DNA of 64,000 bases, taken from positions 1-64,000 of the forward strand of contig NZ_JAIQUM010000021.1 of the NCBI RefSeq assembly GCF_020075705.1, written 5' to 3'. How positions within the stretch are numbered: position 1 is the first letter of the stretch; each line of letters starts with the position of its first letter. Both the position numbers and the translations under genes were made by a program. The notes under the pieces are model-generated. The model worked only from the letters and a program-made list of their open reading frames with translations, ran no database searches and was not told the DNA's origin. The stretch is from Metabacillus rhizolycopersici (GTDB lineage Bacteria; Bacillota; Bacilli; Bacillales; Bacillaceae). This document shows positions 14,990-23,680 of this stretch, piece after piece.

Positions 14990-16021
14990 ATGAATCGAAA
15001 AGAAATGAAGAGAGCAAAGAAGAAAAAGAAACGCCCAATTTTAAGAAGGTTGTTATTTCTTGCTCTCCTATTGTTTTTATGTGTTGGGGGCTATATTGGA
15101 TACGTGTTCTACCAAACATTTGCAGCAGCAAATGAGTCCTACGATGATTTAGGCCGAGAAAAATCAAGGCTTCGTGATTACGCAGTTAGTATTTCAAATG
15201 ACCCTGTATCTATCCTCCTTTTAGGTGTCGAGAATTATTCAAGCGGCGGAAAGGGAGGACGATCTGACACATTGATGGTAGCTACATTTAACCCTACTGA
15301 TCAAACCATGAAGCTTTTAAGCATCCCACGTGATACTCGTGTTGAAATACCCGGGAAGGGCAAGAATAAAATTAATCATTCCTTTTCTAAAGGTGGCAAA
15401 GAGCTAACGATTGAAACAGTTGAAGACTTTTTAGAAATCCCAATTGATTACTATGCTACTGTAAATTTTGATGGTTTAAAAAACATCGTGGACATTGTTG
15501 GCGGGGTTACTGTTGATGTTCCATTTGACTTCACACAAAACAGTGATGATCCTAAAGCGGAAAAACTTGAATTTTTTGAAGGCCCAATGAAATTAGATGG
15601 TAGATACGCGCTTGCATATGCAAGAATGCGTCTGCAGGATCCTAATAACGACATAGGCCGTAATGAGCGTCAACAAGAGGTTGTAAAGGCGATCATTGAT
15701 GAAATCGCTTCTGCTGGAACCCTTTTGAAGGTTGATAAACTGACGAACGAGGTTGGTAAAAATGTTGAAACAAACATGAGGGTTTCTGAGCTACTAGGCT
15801 TCTACCAAAAATATTCTGGCTTTAGCACAAAAAGCATCGAGACAATAAAACTCGACGGTGTAGGGGAATACATCAGCGGAACAGCTTATTGGATTCCAGA
15901 AGAAGAAAGTGTCAAGAAAGTACAAAAGGAATTGCAATCCCATCTAGAGATTCCAGTAAATAGTGCGACAGACAAAACTGAATCGACAGATGTAGTAGAA
16001 AAAAACGCCGCTACTAAATAA
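14990..16021 (+). CDS. LCP (LytR-CpsA-Psr) cell-wall glycopolymer ligase
   Basis: Membrane-anchored enzyme that transfers lipid-linked wall polymers (teichoic acid type) to peptidoglycan. The 343 residues start with a basic segment (KKKKRPILRR), then one transmembrane helix (about 21-42). The extracellular LCP domain follows, with DPVSILLLGVEN, the arginine-rich active site SIPRDTRVEIPGKGKNKINH and the RMRLQDPNNDIGRNERQQEV motif. It lies between yvyE and tagO like B. subtilis yvhJ. A second LCP gene occurs at 44.4 kb. A strong terminator follows. Confidence 0.94.
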   Translation: MNRKEMKRAKKKKKRPILRRLLFLALLLFLCVGGYIGYVFYQTFAAANESYDDLGREKSRLRDYAVSISNDPVSILLLGVENYSSGGKGGRSDTLMVATFNPTDQTMKLLSIPRDTRVEIPGKGKNKINHSFSKGGKELTIETVEDFLEIPIDYYATVNFDGLKNIVDIVGGVTVDVPFDFTQNSDDPKAEKLEFFEGPMKLDGRYALAYARMRLQDPNNDIGRNERQQEVVKAIIDEIASAGTLLKVDKLTNEVGKNVETNMRVSELLGFYQKYSGFSTKSIETIKLDGVGEYISGTAYWIPEEESVKKVQKELQSHLEIPVNSATDKTESTDVVEKNAATK

Positions 16022-16038
16022 TAATGCCAATTTAATCT

Positions 16039-16076
16039 AAGCAGGTTGAACCACCCAATGGTTTACCTGCTTTTTT
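16039..16076 (+). terminator. terminator after the first LCP gene
   Basis: AAGCAGGT..AACCA / TGGTT..ACCTGCTT followed by six T on the plus strand, about 20 bases after the stop codon. Confidence 0.9.
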
Positions 16077-16082
16077 CTCGTC

Positions 16083-16212
16083 ATAAGAAAAGCGCAAGCG
16101 CCTTGTTCAGCCTCAGGCATAGCACAAGACGAGCCTCACGGAAAGGTGTTCTTTACCTTTCTGGGAGGCTTGGCTTGTGACCTCGAGGGGCTAGGCGCTG
16201 GAGCTGGACAGT
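16083..16212 (+). repeat. dispersed foldback repeat, copy 2
   Basis: Full-length unit: AGAAAAGCGCAAGCGCCTTG start, middle hairpin (CCTCACGGAAAGG / CCTTTCTGGGAGG), and CTCGAGGGGCTAGGCGCTGG end. The tail after GGACA differs from the two common tail types. It lies directly after the LCP terminator. Confidence 0.85.
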
Positions 16213-16240
16213 TCTCGAAGCCAAAACTTGTAAATCCTGA

Positions 16241-16458
16241 TATAAAGCGAGACTTCCATCAGTGGGGGTTTTCTTCATCCCCCACTGATGGTTAGTGAGA
16301 CTTATCATGCTCAGGAACGCCACATCCTGTGGCTTCGCCTGACTTGGACGTCCTGTCCTTCGTCGGATCTTTACGGGCAGTTATCTCCCACTTATCTTCT
16401 TTGCTTCTCTCGAATCTCGAAGTCGGAGTTTTACTGCCCGTTAAGGTGGGATAAAAAA
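16241..16458. repeat. two-hairpin structured element, copy A
   Basis: It starts TATAAAGCGAGACTTCCATC. The first stem at 16256-16291 is CCATCAGTGGGGG / CCCCCACTGATGG, and the second, enclosing stem at 16373-16441 is ACGGGCAGT / ACTGCCCGT. Copy B at 32.7 kb shares both stems and the edges (TATAAAGCGAGACTTC and GGGATAAAAA). Copy A has about 57 extra bases between them (CCACATCCTGTGGC region). The family is not recognised. Confidence 0.8.
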
Positions 16459-16481
16459 AGAACCAGTCCAAAGACTGATCC
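16453..16481 (-). terminator. terminator after tagO
   Basis: GATCAGTC-TTTG-GACTGGTTC followed by seven T on the minus strand, 14 bases after the tagO stop. It overlaps the edge of the structured element. Confidence 0.8.
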
Positions 16482-16494
16482 TTTCCTAAAAATA

Positions 16495-17577
16495 TCAATT
16501 ATCCTTTTGAGGCTTTTTTACAGAGAATAACCTTCTAAACATATTAATTAATGGCGTTCGATTTTTCCCGATCAAGCCAACAAATTCTGCAATAAATTGT
16601 AAAGCTATGAGGAGAATAATCAGAATAAAAAATGACATCCACAATGTTGCGTTTGAGAAAATGATCGCCGAAAATCCAAAGCACGCACTAAAGAAATAAA
16701 TAACTAATACTGCCGCACGGTGGCTAAATCCGAGTTCCACTAAACAATAGTGTAAATGAAGCTTATCTGGTGCAGCAATGCTACGTTTATTCAATAATCT
16801 TCTGATAATCGCAAATACTGTATCAAATATTGGAACAGCTAATACAATAATCGGAATAATAAAGCTGAATAATGTTATGTTTTTAAACAATCCTAACATG
16901 GAAATAATCGAAATAGAGTAGCCTAAAAACAATGCCCCAGTATCACCCATGAAGATTTTCGCTGGGTAAAAATTGTGAACAAGAAAGCCTAATGTACTTC
17001 CAATTAAGATGAAACATAATGCGACAACTAAAAATTGTGAATCAGCAAACGCCATGATAAGAATGCTTGTCATCGCAATCGATGATACACCTGCTGCTAG
17101 ACCATCAAGTCCATCAATTAAATTAATCGCGTTTGTAATTGCAACAATCCATAAAACTGTAACTGGGTAGCTAAAAAAATCTAGATAAACAACTCCGAAA
17201 AAAGGAACTGTAAATTTTTCAACTAAAAGACCTGATGAAACAACAACGATAGCTGCTACTAGCTGTCCTAAGAACTTATACCGTGCTGGTAACGTAAACC
17301 TGTCATCGAGTATACCAATGATCACGATGATAAAAGCTCCAATAATCACTTCTGTCATATAGATTGATTGTGGATTTAAATAGATAAAACCAGCAGTAAC
17401 TCCGATAAAAATTGCGAGTCCACCTAGTCGAGGCATAATGTCCTTATGAATTTTACGTTTGTTTGGTTGATCTGTAGCACCAATTTTTATTGCCAACTTC
17501 TTAACCAATGGTGTGATTAAAACAGCGACAGTAAAAGAAAGAATAAAGGCTACAATATAGTCAATATAAGAATGCAT
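16495..17577 (-). CDS. tagO: undecaprenyl-phosphate GlcNAc-1-phosphate transferase TagO
   Basis: First enzyme of wall teichoic acid, teichuronic acid and related glycopolymers: it moves GlcNAc-1-P from UDP-GlcNAc to undecaprenyl phosphate. The 360-residue protein has about ten or eleven transmembrane helices and the family motifs. These are DQPNKRKIHKDIMPRLGG near residue 36, NAINLIDGLDGLAAG near 150, FMGDTGALFLGY near 210 and PDKLHLHYCLVELG near 275. The usual HLHH reads HLHY here. Length matches B. subtilis TagO (358). It has its own SigA promoter and terminator. Confidence 0.97.
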   Translation of the reverse strand: MHSYIDYIVAFILSFTVAVLITPLVKKLAIKIGATDQPNKRKIHKDIMPRLGGLAIFIGVTAGFIYLNPQSIYMTEVIIGAFIIVIIGILDDRFTLPARYKFLGQLVAAIVVVSSGLLVEKFTVPFFGVVYLDFFSYPVTVLWIVAITNAINLIDGLDGLAAGVSSIAMTSILIMAFADSQFLVVALCFILIGSTLGFLVHNFYPAKIFMGDTGALFLGYSISIISMLGLFKNITLFSFIIPIIVLAVPIFDTVFAIIRRLLNKRSIAAPDKLHLHYCLVELGFSHRAAVLVIYFFSACFGFSAIIFSNATLWMSFFILIILLIALQFIAEFVGLIGKNRTPLINMFRRLFSVKKPQKDN

Positions 17578-17616
17578 AGTTTACACCCACTTGTGTGAGA
17601 AATTAATACCTATTCC

Positions 17617-17644
17617 ATCATAGCAAAAATTTATTAAGTTTCAA
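17617..17644 (-). promoter_or_regulatory. SigA promoter of tagO
   Basis: Minus strand TTGAAA at 17644-17639, 16 bases, TATGAT at 17622-17617, about 40 bases before the tagO ATG. Confidence 0.7.
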
Positions 17645-17751
17645 TGGTAATTTTCTTAAAGTTAGATGACAAAAATCAACTTTTTCATACAATATTAGCA
17701 TTGACATATGTGTCAAAACCTATCGCATGACCAATGAAAATGAAATAATTA

Positions 17752-18876
17752 CTATTTCTCAAGAAGTTGTTTGTAAAAAGCGAAAAGTTTTTCCTCTTCA
17801 GAATTCCAATTATATGCCAAGTTAAAGGCCTCCATACCATTTTCCCCCATCTCCTTCGTTAAAACAGGGTTTTCTAACAATTCAAGCATAGCTTTCGATA
17901 TAGATTGTGGACGTTCAGGGTTTACTAACAAACCACTTTGAGAAGAATCAACCACCTTCCGATAGTGAGGAAAATCCGATGCAATAACTGCTACACCTGC
18001 CGCCATGTATTCGAATAACTTATTAGGTAAACAGACAAGATGGTTAGGCACAGGCAAATAGGGAATGATACCTATCGAGGCCTTTGATAAATGCTCTTCA
18101 ATTTGTTCATACGGTACCTTGCCTTTAAATTCAACTTTGTCATTCAATTGATTCGCTTTAATTTTTTCACGAATCTTTTTTTCAAATGCCTCCGATTCAA
18201 AACTACCAACAAAAATAAGCTTAGCCTGAGGTCGTAATTTAGATGTATGTGCAAATCCGTCGATTAGCTCCTCAATGCCCCTAATCGGTGTTATCCCACC
18301 GAGATATAAAAGATAATCTTCGTTCTTACTTGTTTTTTTAGTAGGAGTAAACATATCAGGTAAAGGGTAGTTCTCTATTTTACAGTTCTTGTATGATTGA
18401 TATCGCTCACCCACTTCTTCTGTCGTGTATATGACACCAGAAAGAATCGGTAATGACATTTTTTCGATGAGTTCATACGCAATCCTGATCGGATTCTTCA
18501 GCCACCTTTTTAAATACTTTTTACTCATGATGGCATTTGGATAATGCTCGTGGACATCAAATATCACTGGTTTTCTAGTGAAAATCCGAAGCAGTACACC
18601 TACTGGCAGTAATTCTGGATCATGAAAATGATACAAGTCTGCCTTTGTTTCTTTTGCTAGCTTAAAGACAGAAAATGCATGTAAAAACCTCTTCCACTCT
18701 TTTTTCGGCTTTTCAATTGGAATCAAGTCAATTCCATCATCTTCAATTCGTTTATCAGGCTTTGGCGCTAAAAGAGTCACCTCATAGCCAGCCTTCTTTA
18801 GTGATTTACATTGTTTATGGTAGATTCGGCCATCGTACGCGTGGTGAACCGTTGTTAACACACAAATTTTCGTCAT
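17752..18876 (-). CDS. GT4 family glycosyltransferase
   Basis: Retaining GT-B enzyme likely adding a sugar to the envelope polymer. The 374 residues have the N-terminal lobe signature CVLTTVHHAYDGRIYHKQCKSL and DLYHFHDPELLP near residue 80. The C-terminal lobe has DYLLYLGGITPIRGIEELI and the EX7E-type motif FEYMAAGVAVIASD near residue 290. The donor sugar cannot be told from sequence. It is divergent from the next transferase over a 100-base gap. Its neighbours tagO and mnaA point to a TagO-primed glycopolymer. No signal or membrane segment is present. Confidence 0.92.
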   Translation of the reverse strand: MTKICVLTTVHHAYDGRIYHKQCKSLKKAGYEVTLLAPKPDKRIEDDGIDLIPIEKPKKEWKRFLHAFSVFKLAKETKADLYHFHDPELLPVGVLLRIFTRKPVIFDVHEHYPNAIMSKKYLKRWLKNPIRIAYELIEKMSLPILSGVIYTTEEVGERYQSYKNCKIENYPLPDMFTPTKKTSKNEDYLLYLGGITPIRGIEELIDGFAHTSKLRPQAKLIFVGSFESEAFEKKIREKIKANQLNDKVEFKGKVPYEQIEEHLSKASIGIIPYLPVPNHLVCLPNKLFEYMAAGVAVIASDFPHYRKVVDSSQSGLLVNPERPQSISKAMLELLENPVLTKEMGENGMEAFNLAYNWNSEEEKLFAFYKQLLEK

Positions 18877-18976
18877 AATATCATATCCTTTTACATATCA
18901 AAAGTTGTAACTTTTCCATTAATACTTTACACTATACTATTGATAATTCCTAATTTTTTTATGGAAAGGGATCAAT

Positions 18977-20221
18977 ATGAAAATCATCTATATCACACAA
19001 CATTTCCCACCCGAAATCGGTGCAGCACAAGGTCGCGCATATGATATGAGCTCAAATTTATCGAAATTAGGTCATGACCTACATGTGCTAACGACCTTTC
19101 CTAATTCCCAACCTACAAAAAAGGTATTTAAAAAAGAGAAAGTAAACAATCTTAGCGTTTATCGTTCTTTCCGAATAAGAGATACAAAAACTAGCACCGT
19201 ACGGAGACTTGCTAATTATCTATCGTTTATGATCTCAAGCTGCTTATCCGGGTTGTTCGTAAAAAAGGTCGATATCGTCTATGCTACTTCTCCCCAGCTA
19301 TTCCAAGGGGTTACAGGTTATTTTCTAAGTCGCATTCATCGAGCCAAATTTGTCTTTGAAATCCGTGATTTATGGGTCGACTTTGCCGAATTGTTAGGGC
19401 AATTTAAAAATAAAAAACTCTTAAATCTTGCCCGGAAACTGGAGAACTTCTTATATAATAAAGCGGATCACATCATTGTCGTAACACATGGCTATAAAAA
19501 GCGCCTGATCGACCTTGGAATCAAGGAAGACAAAATTACGGTTATTCCAAATGGTGTTAACCCTTCATCACTAAATCAACTAGTTACGAATCATACAAAT
19601 TCAGTAAAACAGCAGTATGCAATCGAGGACAAGTTTCTCGTCTTATACGCAGGAAACATCGGTGCTGCTCAAGGGTTAGACACCATTATCTCTGCAGCTG
19701 AGCAATTAAAACATGACCCTTCCATCGTTTTTATGTTCATTGGTGGGGGCGTTGAAAAGCAGACTTTAATGGAGCGAGCACGAACTCTTCAGCTTTCAAA
19801 TGTTATCTTCATTGATAGCAAAAAGAAGGAAGAACTAGCTAGCTATTATGATGCTGCGGATATTGGCATTGTCTCATTGAAAAAACATCCTTTGTTTGAA
19901 ATCACAATCCCATCAAAAGTATTCGACTATATGTCAATGTCAATTCCAGTCTTAATTGGTGTAGATGGTGAAGCAAGAGAAATCGTTGAAAAGCATCATG
20001 CTGGTTTTTATTTTGAACCAGAAAACCCAACAGATTTTATTCGTTCTTTAAAGCACGCTCAAAACAATCCTAATGTGCTTAAGGAGATTGAGCTTAACGT
20101 AAAGCAAGAGCTTCTTCAATCATTTAATCGAGAAACGCAAGCAAAAGAGTTGTCAGAAGCTTTCACTCATTTGACTAATCGAAACGACAAAGAGTTGCAA
20201 AAAAAGACGACCAGTTTCTAA
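18977..20221 (+). CDS. GT4 family glycosyltransferase (WbuB-like)
   Basis: This 414-residue GT-B transferase on the plus strand opens KIIYITQHFPPEIGAAQGRA, typical of WbuB/FnlC-neighbourhood transferases of amino-sugar O-antigens. Further features are IVYATSPQLFQGVTGY near residue 105, VVTHGYKKRLIDLGI near 165 and a donor-site motif VFDYMSMSIPVLIGVDGEAR near 315. The EX7E glutamates are not perfectly preserved (VFDYM...GEAREIVE). Possible activity on an N-acetylated sugar is inference. A GGAAAGGG ribosome site precedes the ATG. It shares a bidirectional terminator with mnaA. Confidence 0.9.
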   Translation: MKIIYITQHFPPEIGAAQGRAYDMSSNLSKLGHDLHVLTTFPNSQPTKKVFKKEKVNNLSVYRSFRIRDTKTSTVRRLANYLSFMISSCLSGLFVKKVDIVYATSPQLFQGVTGYFLSRIHRAKFVFEIRDLWVDFAELLGQFKNKKLLNLARKLENFLYNKADHIIVVTHGYKKRLIDLGIKEDKITVIPNGVNPSSLNQLVTNHTNSVKQQYAIEDKFLVLYAGNIGAAQGLDTIISAAEQLKHDPSIVFMFIGGGVEKQTLMERARTLQLSNVIFIDSKKKEELASYYDAADIGIVSLKKHPLFEITIPSKVFDYMSMSIPVLIGVDGEAREIVEKHHAGFYFEPENPTDFIRSLKHAQNNPNVLKEIELNVKQELLQSFNRETQAKELSEAFTHLTNRNDKELQKKTTSF

Positions 20222-20239
20222 AAAACTAGGTCGTCTTTT
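20203..20239. terminator. bidirectional terminator between convergent genes
   Basis: AAGACGACC-AG ... CT-AGGTCGTCTT. T runs lie on both sides (seven T on the minus strand, four on plus). It serves both the plus-strand transferase and mnaA. Confidence 0.88.
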
Positions 20240-20242
20240 CAT

Positions 20243-21388
20243 TTATGGTTGGAATCTCGCTGGCTTTTCATCACGTTTGCCAAAATGATGAAGAATTGCG
20301 TTCACTATACGACTTGATGCATTTCCGTCACCATATGGATTTGAAGCCTTAGACATTTTTTCATATGCTGCTTTATCATTTAAAAGCTCATATGCCAAAG
20401 TATAAATTGTTTCTTCATCAGTACCAGCTAGCTTTAATGTACCTGCTTCAATACCTTCTGGTCGCTCTGTCGTGTCACGTAGCACTAATACAGGTACACC
20501 TAATGAAGGTGCTTCTTCTTGTACACCGCCTGAATCCGTTAAAATAATATGTGCGCGAGCTGCAAAGTTATGGAAATCGTAGACACCTAGTGGCTCAATT
20601 AAGTGAATTCTAGCGTCATCTCCAAGTATTTCATCTGCTACTTCACGAACAGCTGGATTTAAATGAACAGGATAAACAACTTGAACATCCTCATGCTCTG
20701 TCACAAGTCGTTTAATCGCCCGGAACATATTTCTCATAGGTTCACCTAGATTTTCTCTGCGGTGTGCTGTTAAGAGAATCAAGCGATCTGTTCCAAGTCT
20801 ATCTAATACTTCGTGTGTATATGTATCTTTTACTGTTGTTTTAAGGGCATCAATCGCCGTATTACCTGTTACATAAATCGTTTCAGCCTTCTTATTTTCT
20901 TGAAGTAGATTTTGCTCTGACTTATCAGTTGGAGAAAAATGAAGGTCTGCGATGACACCTGTGATTTGTCGATTCACTTCTTCAGGGAACGGTGAATATT
21001 TATTCCACGTTCTTAAGCCTGCCTCAACATGACCAACGGAAATTTGATTATACAAAGCTGCTAAGCTAGCGACAAACGTTGTTGTTGTATCACCGTGCAC
21101 AAGAACAAGATCTGGCTTAACATCTTTCATAACTTCGTCTAAGCCTTCTAAAGCGCGTGTTGTTACACCTGTTAACGTTTGGCGATCCTTCATGATATTT
21201 AAATCATGATCTGGTGTGACTTTGAAAAGTTCAAGTACTTGATCGAGCATTTGACGATGCTGCGCTGTAACTGTAACAATTGAATCTATCTCATTCGGGT
21301 ACTTCTCTAATTCTAAAACAAGTGGAGCCATTTTGATTGCTTCTGGTCTCGTTCCGAAGATTGTCATCACTTTTATTTTACGATCCAT
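20243..21388 (-). CDS. mnaA: UDP-GlcNAc 2-epimerase MnaA
   Basis: Makes UDP-ManNAc from UDP-GlcNAc, the precursor of the teichoic acid linkage unit and of ManNAcA. The 381-residue protein carries the non-hydrolysing epimerase motifs GTRPEAIKMAPLV (residues 11-23), HGDTTTTFVASL near 95 and TAHRRENLGEPMRN near 210. The UDP-site segment is TDSGGVQEEAPSLGVPVLVL near 290. Length equals B. subtilis MnaA (380). It has its own promoter and terminator. The nearby UDP-ManNAc dehydrogenase gene suggests its product is also oxidised. Confidence 0.97.
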   Translation of the reverse strand: MDRKIKVMTIFGTRPEAIKMAPLVLELEKYPNEIDSIVTVTAQHRQMLDQVLELFKVTPDHDLNIMKDRQTLTGVTTRALEGLDEVMKDVKPDLVLVHGDTTTTFVASLAALYNQISVGHVEAGLRTWNKYSPFPEEVNRQITGVIADLHFSPTDKSEQNLLQENKKAETIYVTGNTAIDALKTTVKDTYTHEVLDRLGTDRLILLTAHRRENLGEPMRNMFRAIKRLVTEHEDVQVVYPVHLNPAVREVADEILGDDARIHLIEPLGVYDFHNFAARAHIILTDSGGVQEEAPSLGVPVLVLRDTTERPEGIEAGTLKLAGTDEETIYTLAYELLNDKAAYEKMSKASNPYGDGNASSRIVNAILHHFGKRDEKPARFQP

Positions 21389-21420
21389 TTGTCTATCTCC
21401 TTTAATGCATTCTATTAACT

Positions 21421-21449
21421 AAATTAGCATACTCTACAAAAATCTACAA
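21421..21449 (-). promoter_or_regulatory. SigA promoter of mnaA
   Basis: Minus strand TTGTAG at 21449-21444, 17 bases, TAATTT at 21426-21421, preceded by a TG extension (TATGCTAAT). It lies about 35 bases before the ATG. Confidence 0.6.
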
Positions 21450-21489
21450 ATCATTCTCTTTGTGCTTACGTTGAAGGTTGGTCGATACA

Positions 21490-21595
21490 TTGGTGATTTC
21501 GGACAATAAATTTCAAAATCAGACAATAAAACCTTGAGTTTGGACAAAAAGACCTCAAGCTCAGACAATAAATCATGATTATGGACAATACATCA
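21490..21595 (+). repeat. GGACAATAAA short-repeat cluster 1
   Basis: Five degenerate units about 22 bases apart: CGGACAATAAA, CAGACAATAAA, TGGACAAAAAG, CAGACAATAAA, TGGACAATACA, with variable short spacers. They lie in the 337-base gene-free gap upstream of mnaA. Similar clusters in the opposite orientation occur at 38.6 and 39.8 kb. Confidence 0.7.
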
Positions 21596-21663
21596 TTTCG
21601 AATAGGTGAAGTAGAAATCAAGTAAGTTTAAAAACAACAAAGTTTACTAAAAAAGAGAAAATA

Positions 21664-21697
21664 AAAGCGGTGGCGTCAAGATTTCTACACCACCGCA
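21664..21697 (-). terminator. terminator after the exporter-linked glycosyltransferase
   Basis: GCGGTGG ... CCACCGC followed by TTTTATTTT on the minus strand, about 30 bases past the stop codon. Confidence 0.85.
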
Positions 21698-21725
21698 CTA
21701 AGTATATTAAGTTTTTGCGAAACAC

Positions 21726-22946
21726 CTATCTAACTAACCCTTGATATAGCTCAATTAATTTTTTACTTTCATCTTCCCACGTTAACACCTTTTGGGCATT
21801 CAAACAGTTTTGCTGATAATAACGATAATTGTTGACAACTTCGTTTATTCCTTTAACAATCCCATCAACGGTTTCTTCTGCTAATACTCCTGTTTTATAT
21901 TCATCAATAATGACCGATTTACCAGGGTGATTGGAAGAAACTGCAGGAATACCTGCTTGAATATATTCAAAGATCTTATTCGGAGTGGAATAATAATTAT
22001 TTTTAGAAACCTTCTCATACATAACAAGGCCTATATGTGCTTGTCGTGTATAATAAATCAATTCGTCCGAGGGAACCTGATCATGGAAAAAGACCTTTTC
22101 TGAAAGGTTCAGTGTACGAACAAGTTCTTCCAGTTCATCCTTTAGAACCCCAGAACCAATTAAAACTAATTTATAGTTTTTTGGAAGTTTTTCCATCGAT
22201 TGAATAATTAATTCTAATCCTCGATACGGAGAAAAACCTCCTTGATAGAGTAAAATAACATCATCTTGCCCAAAGTTATAATTCCAAGTAGCAGGCACCT
22301 CAGTTTTTGACATTTGCTGCTCATTAACAAGCGGAATGTTTTGAATCAGAATACTAGGCTTTTCACCATTACGCTCGAATAAATAGTCTCTTAAATAAGA
22401 ATTCACGGTTACAACATAATCAACTTTACGAAATAGTTGTTTTTCCATCCGATATCCTACGATTCGATCTAACTTATTTCGGCCAGCCATTTCATTAAAA
22501 ATCTCATGGGAGTCATAAATAAGTTTTGCCAAAAGGTCCTCAGATAGCATACTACCTTGCCATAATGTATTTAAGTCATGACAATGGATTACATCAATCT
22601 CTAGATTCTTAACCAGTACTTTAACCTTTTTATAGTACTCGTAATAAGCTAAATAATCTTTTATTATTTTTATTACAGGTCTTCGAACAGTCCATACTAA
22701 AGTGCTTTTCAAGATTGATTTTTTTGAACTCTTCATTTCTTGCTGTGTAATAGAGGCTTTCATACTCTTTACGGATATAGCAACATGCAGCAGTTTTATA
22801 TTTTTATGTAAAAAAGGAGCAGGCTCTTTGTATTCTTTCACACAAGAAATATATACAAAATGGCCTGCTTCGGCTAACGCCAACGCCTCTCTTTTTACTC
22901 TTGCATCATAATGAATATCTTTATATAAAAGCATTAAAATATTCAT
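21726..22946 (-). CDS. GT4 family glycosyltransferase
   Basis: This 406-residue GT-B transferase is the third gene of a unit with an ABC-2 permease and ATPase. The N-lobe has MLLYKDIHYDARVKREALAL and VIHCHDLNTLWQGSML near residue 120. The C-lobe has LLYQGGFSPYRGLELIIQSM near 235 and the donor-binding motif NKIFEYIQAGIPAVSSNHPG near 325. The ATG overlaps the end of the ATPase gene by four bases, so they are translationally coupled. This coupling suggests it builds the polymer that the transporter exports. The donor sugar is unknown. Confidence 0.92.
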   Translation of the reverse strand: MNILMLLYKDIHYDARVKREALALAEAGHFVYISCVKEYKEPAPFLHKNIKLLHVAISVKSMKASITQQEMKSSKKSILKSTLVWTVRRPVIKIIKDYLAYYEYYKKVKVLVKNLEIDVIHCHDLNTLWQGSMLSEDLLAKLIYDSHEIFNEMAGRNKLDRIVGYRMEKQLFRKVDYVVTVNSYLRDYLFERNGEKPSILIQNIPLVNEQQMSKTEVPATWNYNFGQDDVILLYQGGFSPYRGLELIIQSMEKLPKNYKLVLIGSGVLKDELEELVRTLNLSEKVFFHDQVPSDELIYYTRQAHIGLVMYEKVSKNNYYSTPNKIFEYIQAGIPAVSSNHPGKSVIIDEYKTGVLAEETVDGIVKGINEVVNNYRYYQQNCLNAQKVLTWEDESKKLIELYQGLVR

Positions 22947-23680
22947 TTAGCAACACTGCTCTTCATAAACGCATCGTACTCGGTTACGATCGGTCCGGTT
23001 TCACCTACTGCTTTTTGTTCACCCAGGTGAATCCACACAACTCGGTCACAGATTTGTCTAACTAGGTTTGATGAATGAGTAACAAGAATGACGGTTCTTT
23101 CTTGTTTAATCTTCTCCATAATGGCTTGTCTACACTTTTGTTGAAAGGCAGTGTCTCCTACACCTAATACTTCATCAATAAGGAGAATCTCTGGATCCAG
23201 TGATATAGCTGTTGCAAACGCTAGTCTTGATTTCATCCCTGCAGAATAAGTTCTTACAGGCTTATAAATAAAATCACCTAACTCTGAGAACTCAATGATT
23301 TCATCAATTTTTTCATCAATTGTTTTTTTGTTATGTCCAAGCAATAAACCATTGAGATAAATGTTTTCAATTCCCGGTAACTCAGCTTGGAATCCAGCCC
23401 CCAATGAAAGGAGGACTGGGTGCTCTTTTTCGGAAATACTAAATTCTCCTTTATCTGGTGAAATCAGCCCGCTTAACAGTTTAAGAAGCGTACTTTTCCC
23501 TGAACCATTTCGTCCAATAATACCGAGAACTTCACCTTTTTTCACTTCAAAGTTTAATCCCTTTAACGCCCAAAATCGATCATCTTTTTTGTGTAAATTG
23601 AATAACTTTTTTAAAGGTTTTTCCGTATACTCTGGATATGATACCCAGAGGTCTTTTATTTCAATTATATTTTCAGTCAA
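22943..23680 (-). CDS. polysaccharide/teichoic acid ABC exporter ATPase (TagH/Wzt-like)
   Basis: Nucleotide-binding subunit of an ABC-2 exporter that carries undecaprenyl-linked polymer across the membrane. The 245 residues have Walker A GIIGRNGSGKSTLLKLL near residue 53, the signature YSAGMKSRLAFA near 145 and Walker B ILLIDEVLGVGD near 165, with the switch histidine in VILVTHSS. It lacks the long C-terminal extension of B. subtilis TagH (527 residues). Start is TTG, right after the permease stop, with AAGGTGAT inside the permease end. It overlaps the following transferase gene. Confidence 0.94.
   Translation of the reverse strand: MTENIIEIKDLWVSYPEYTEKPLKKLFNLHKKDDRFWALKGLNFEVKKGEVLGIIGRNGSGKSTLLKLLSGLISPDKGEFSISEKEHPVLLSLGAGFQAELPGIENIYLNGLLLGHNKKTIDEKIDEIIEFSELGDFIYKPVRTYSAGMKSRLAFATAISLDPEILLIDEVLGVGDTAFQQKCRQAIMEKIKQERTVILVTHSSNLVRQICDRVVWIHLGEQKAVGETGPIVTEYDAFMKSSVAK

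Noticed and set aside
16288..16530. Frames across the two-hairpin element
   Set aside because: Both strands are open by chance in a GC-richer structured repeat. They are not conserved in copy B.
21490..21595. CRISPR array
   Set aside because: The repeated units are short and degenerate with spacers of about 10-12 bases, and no cas genes are present.
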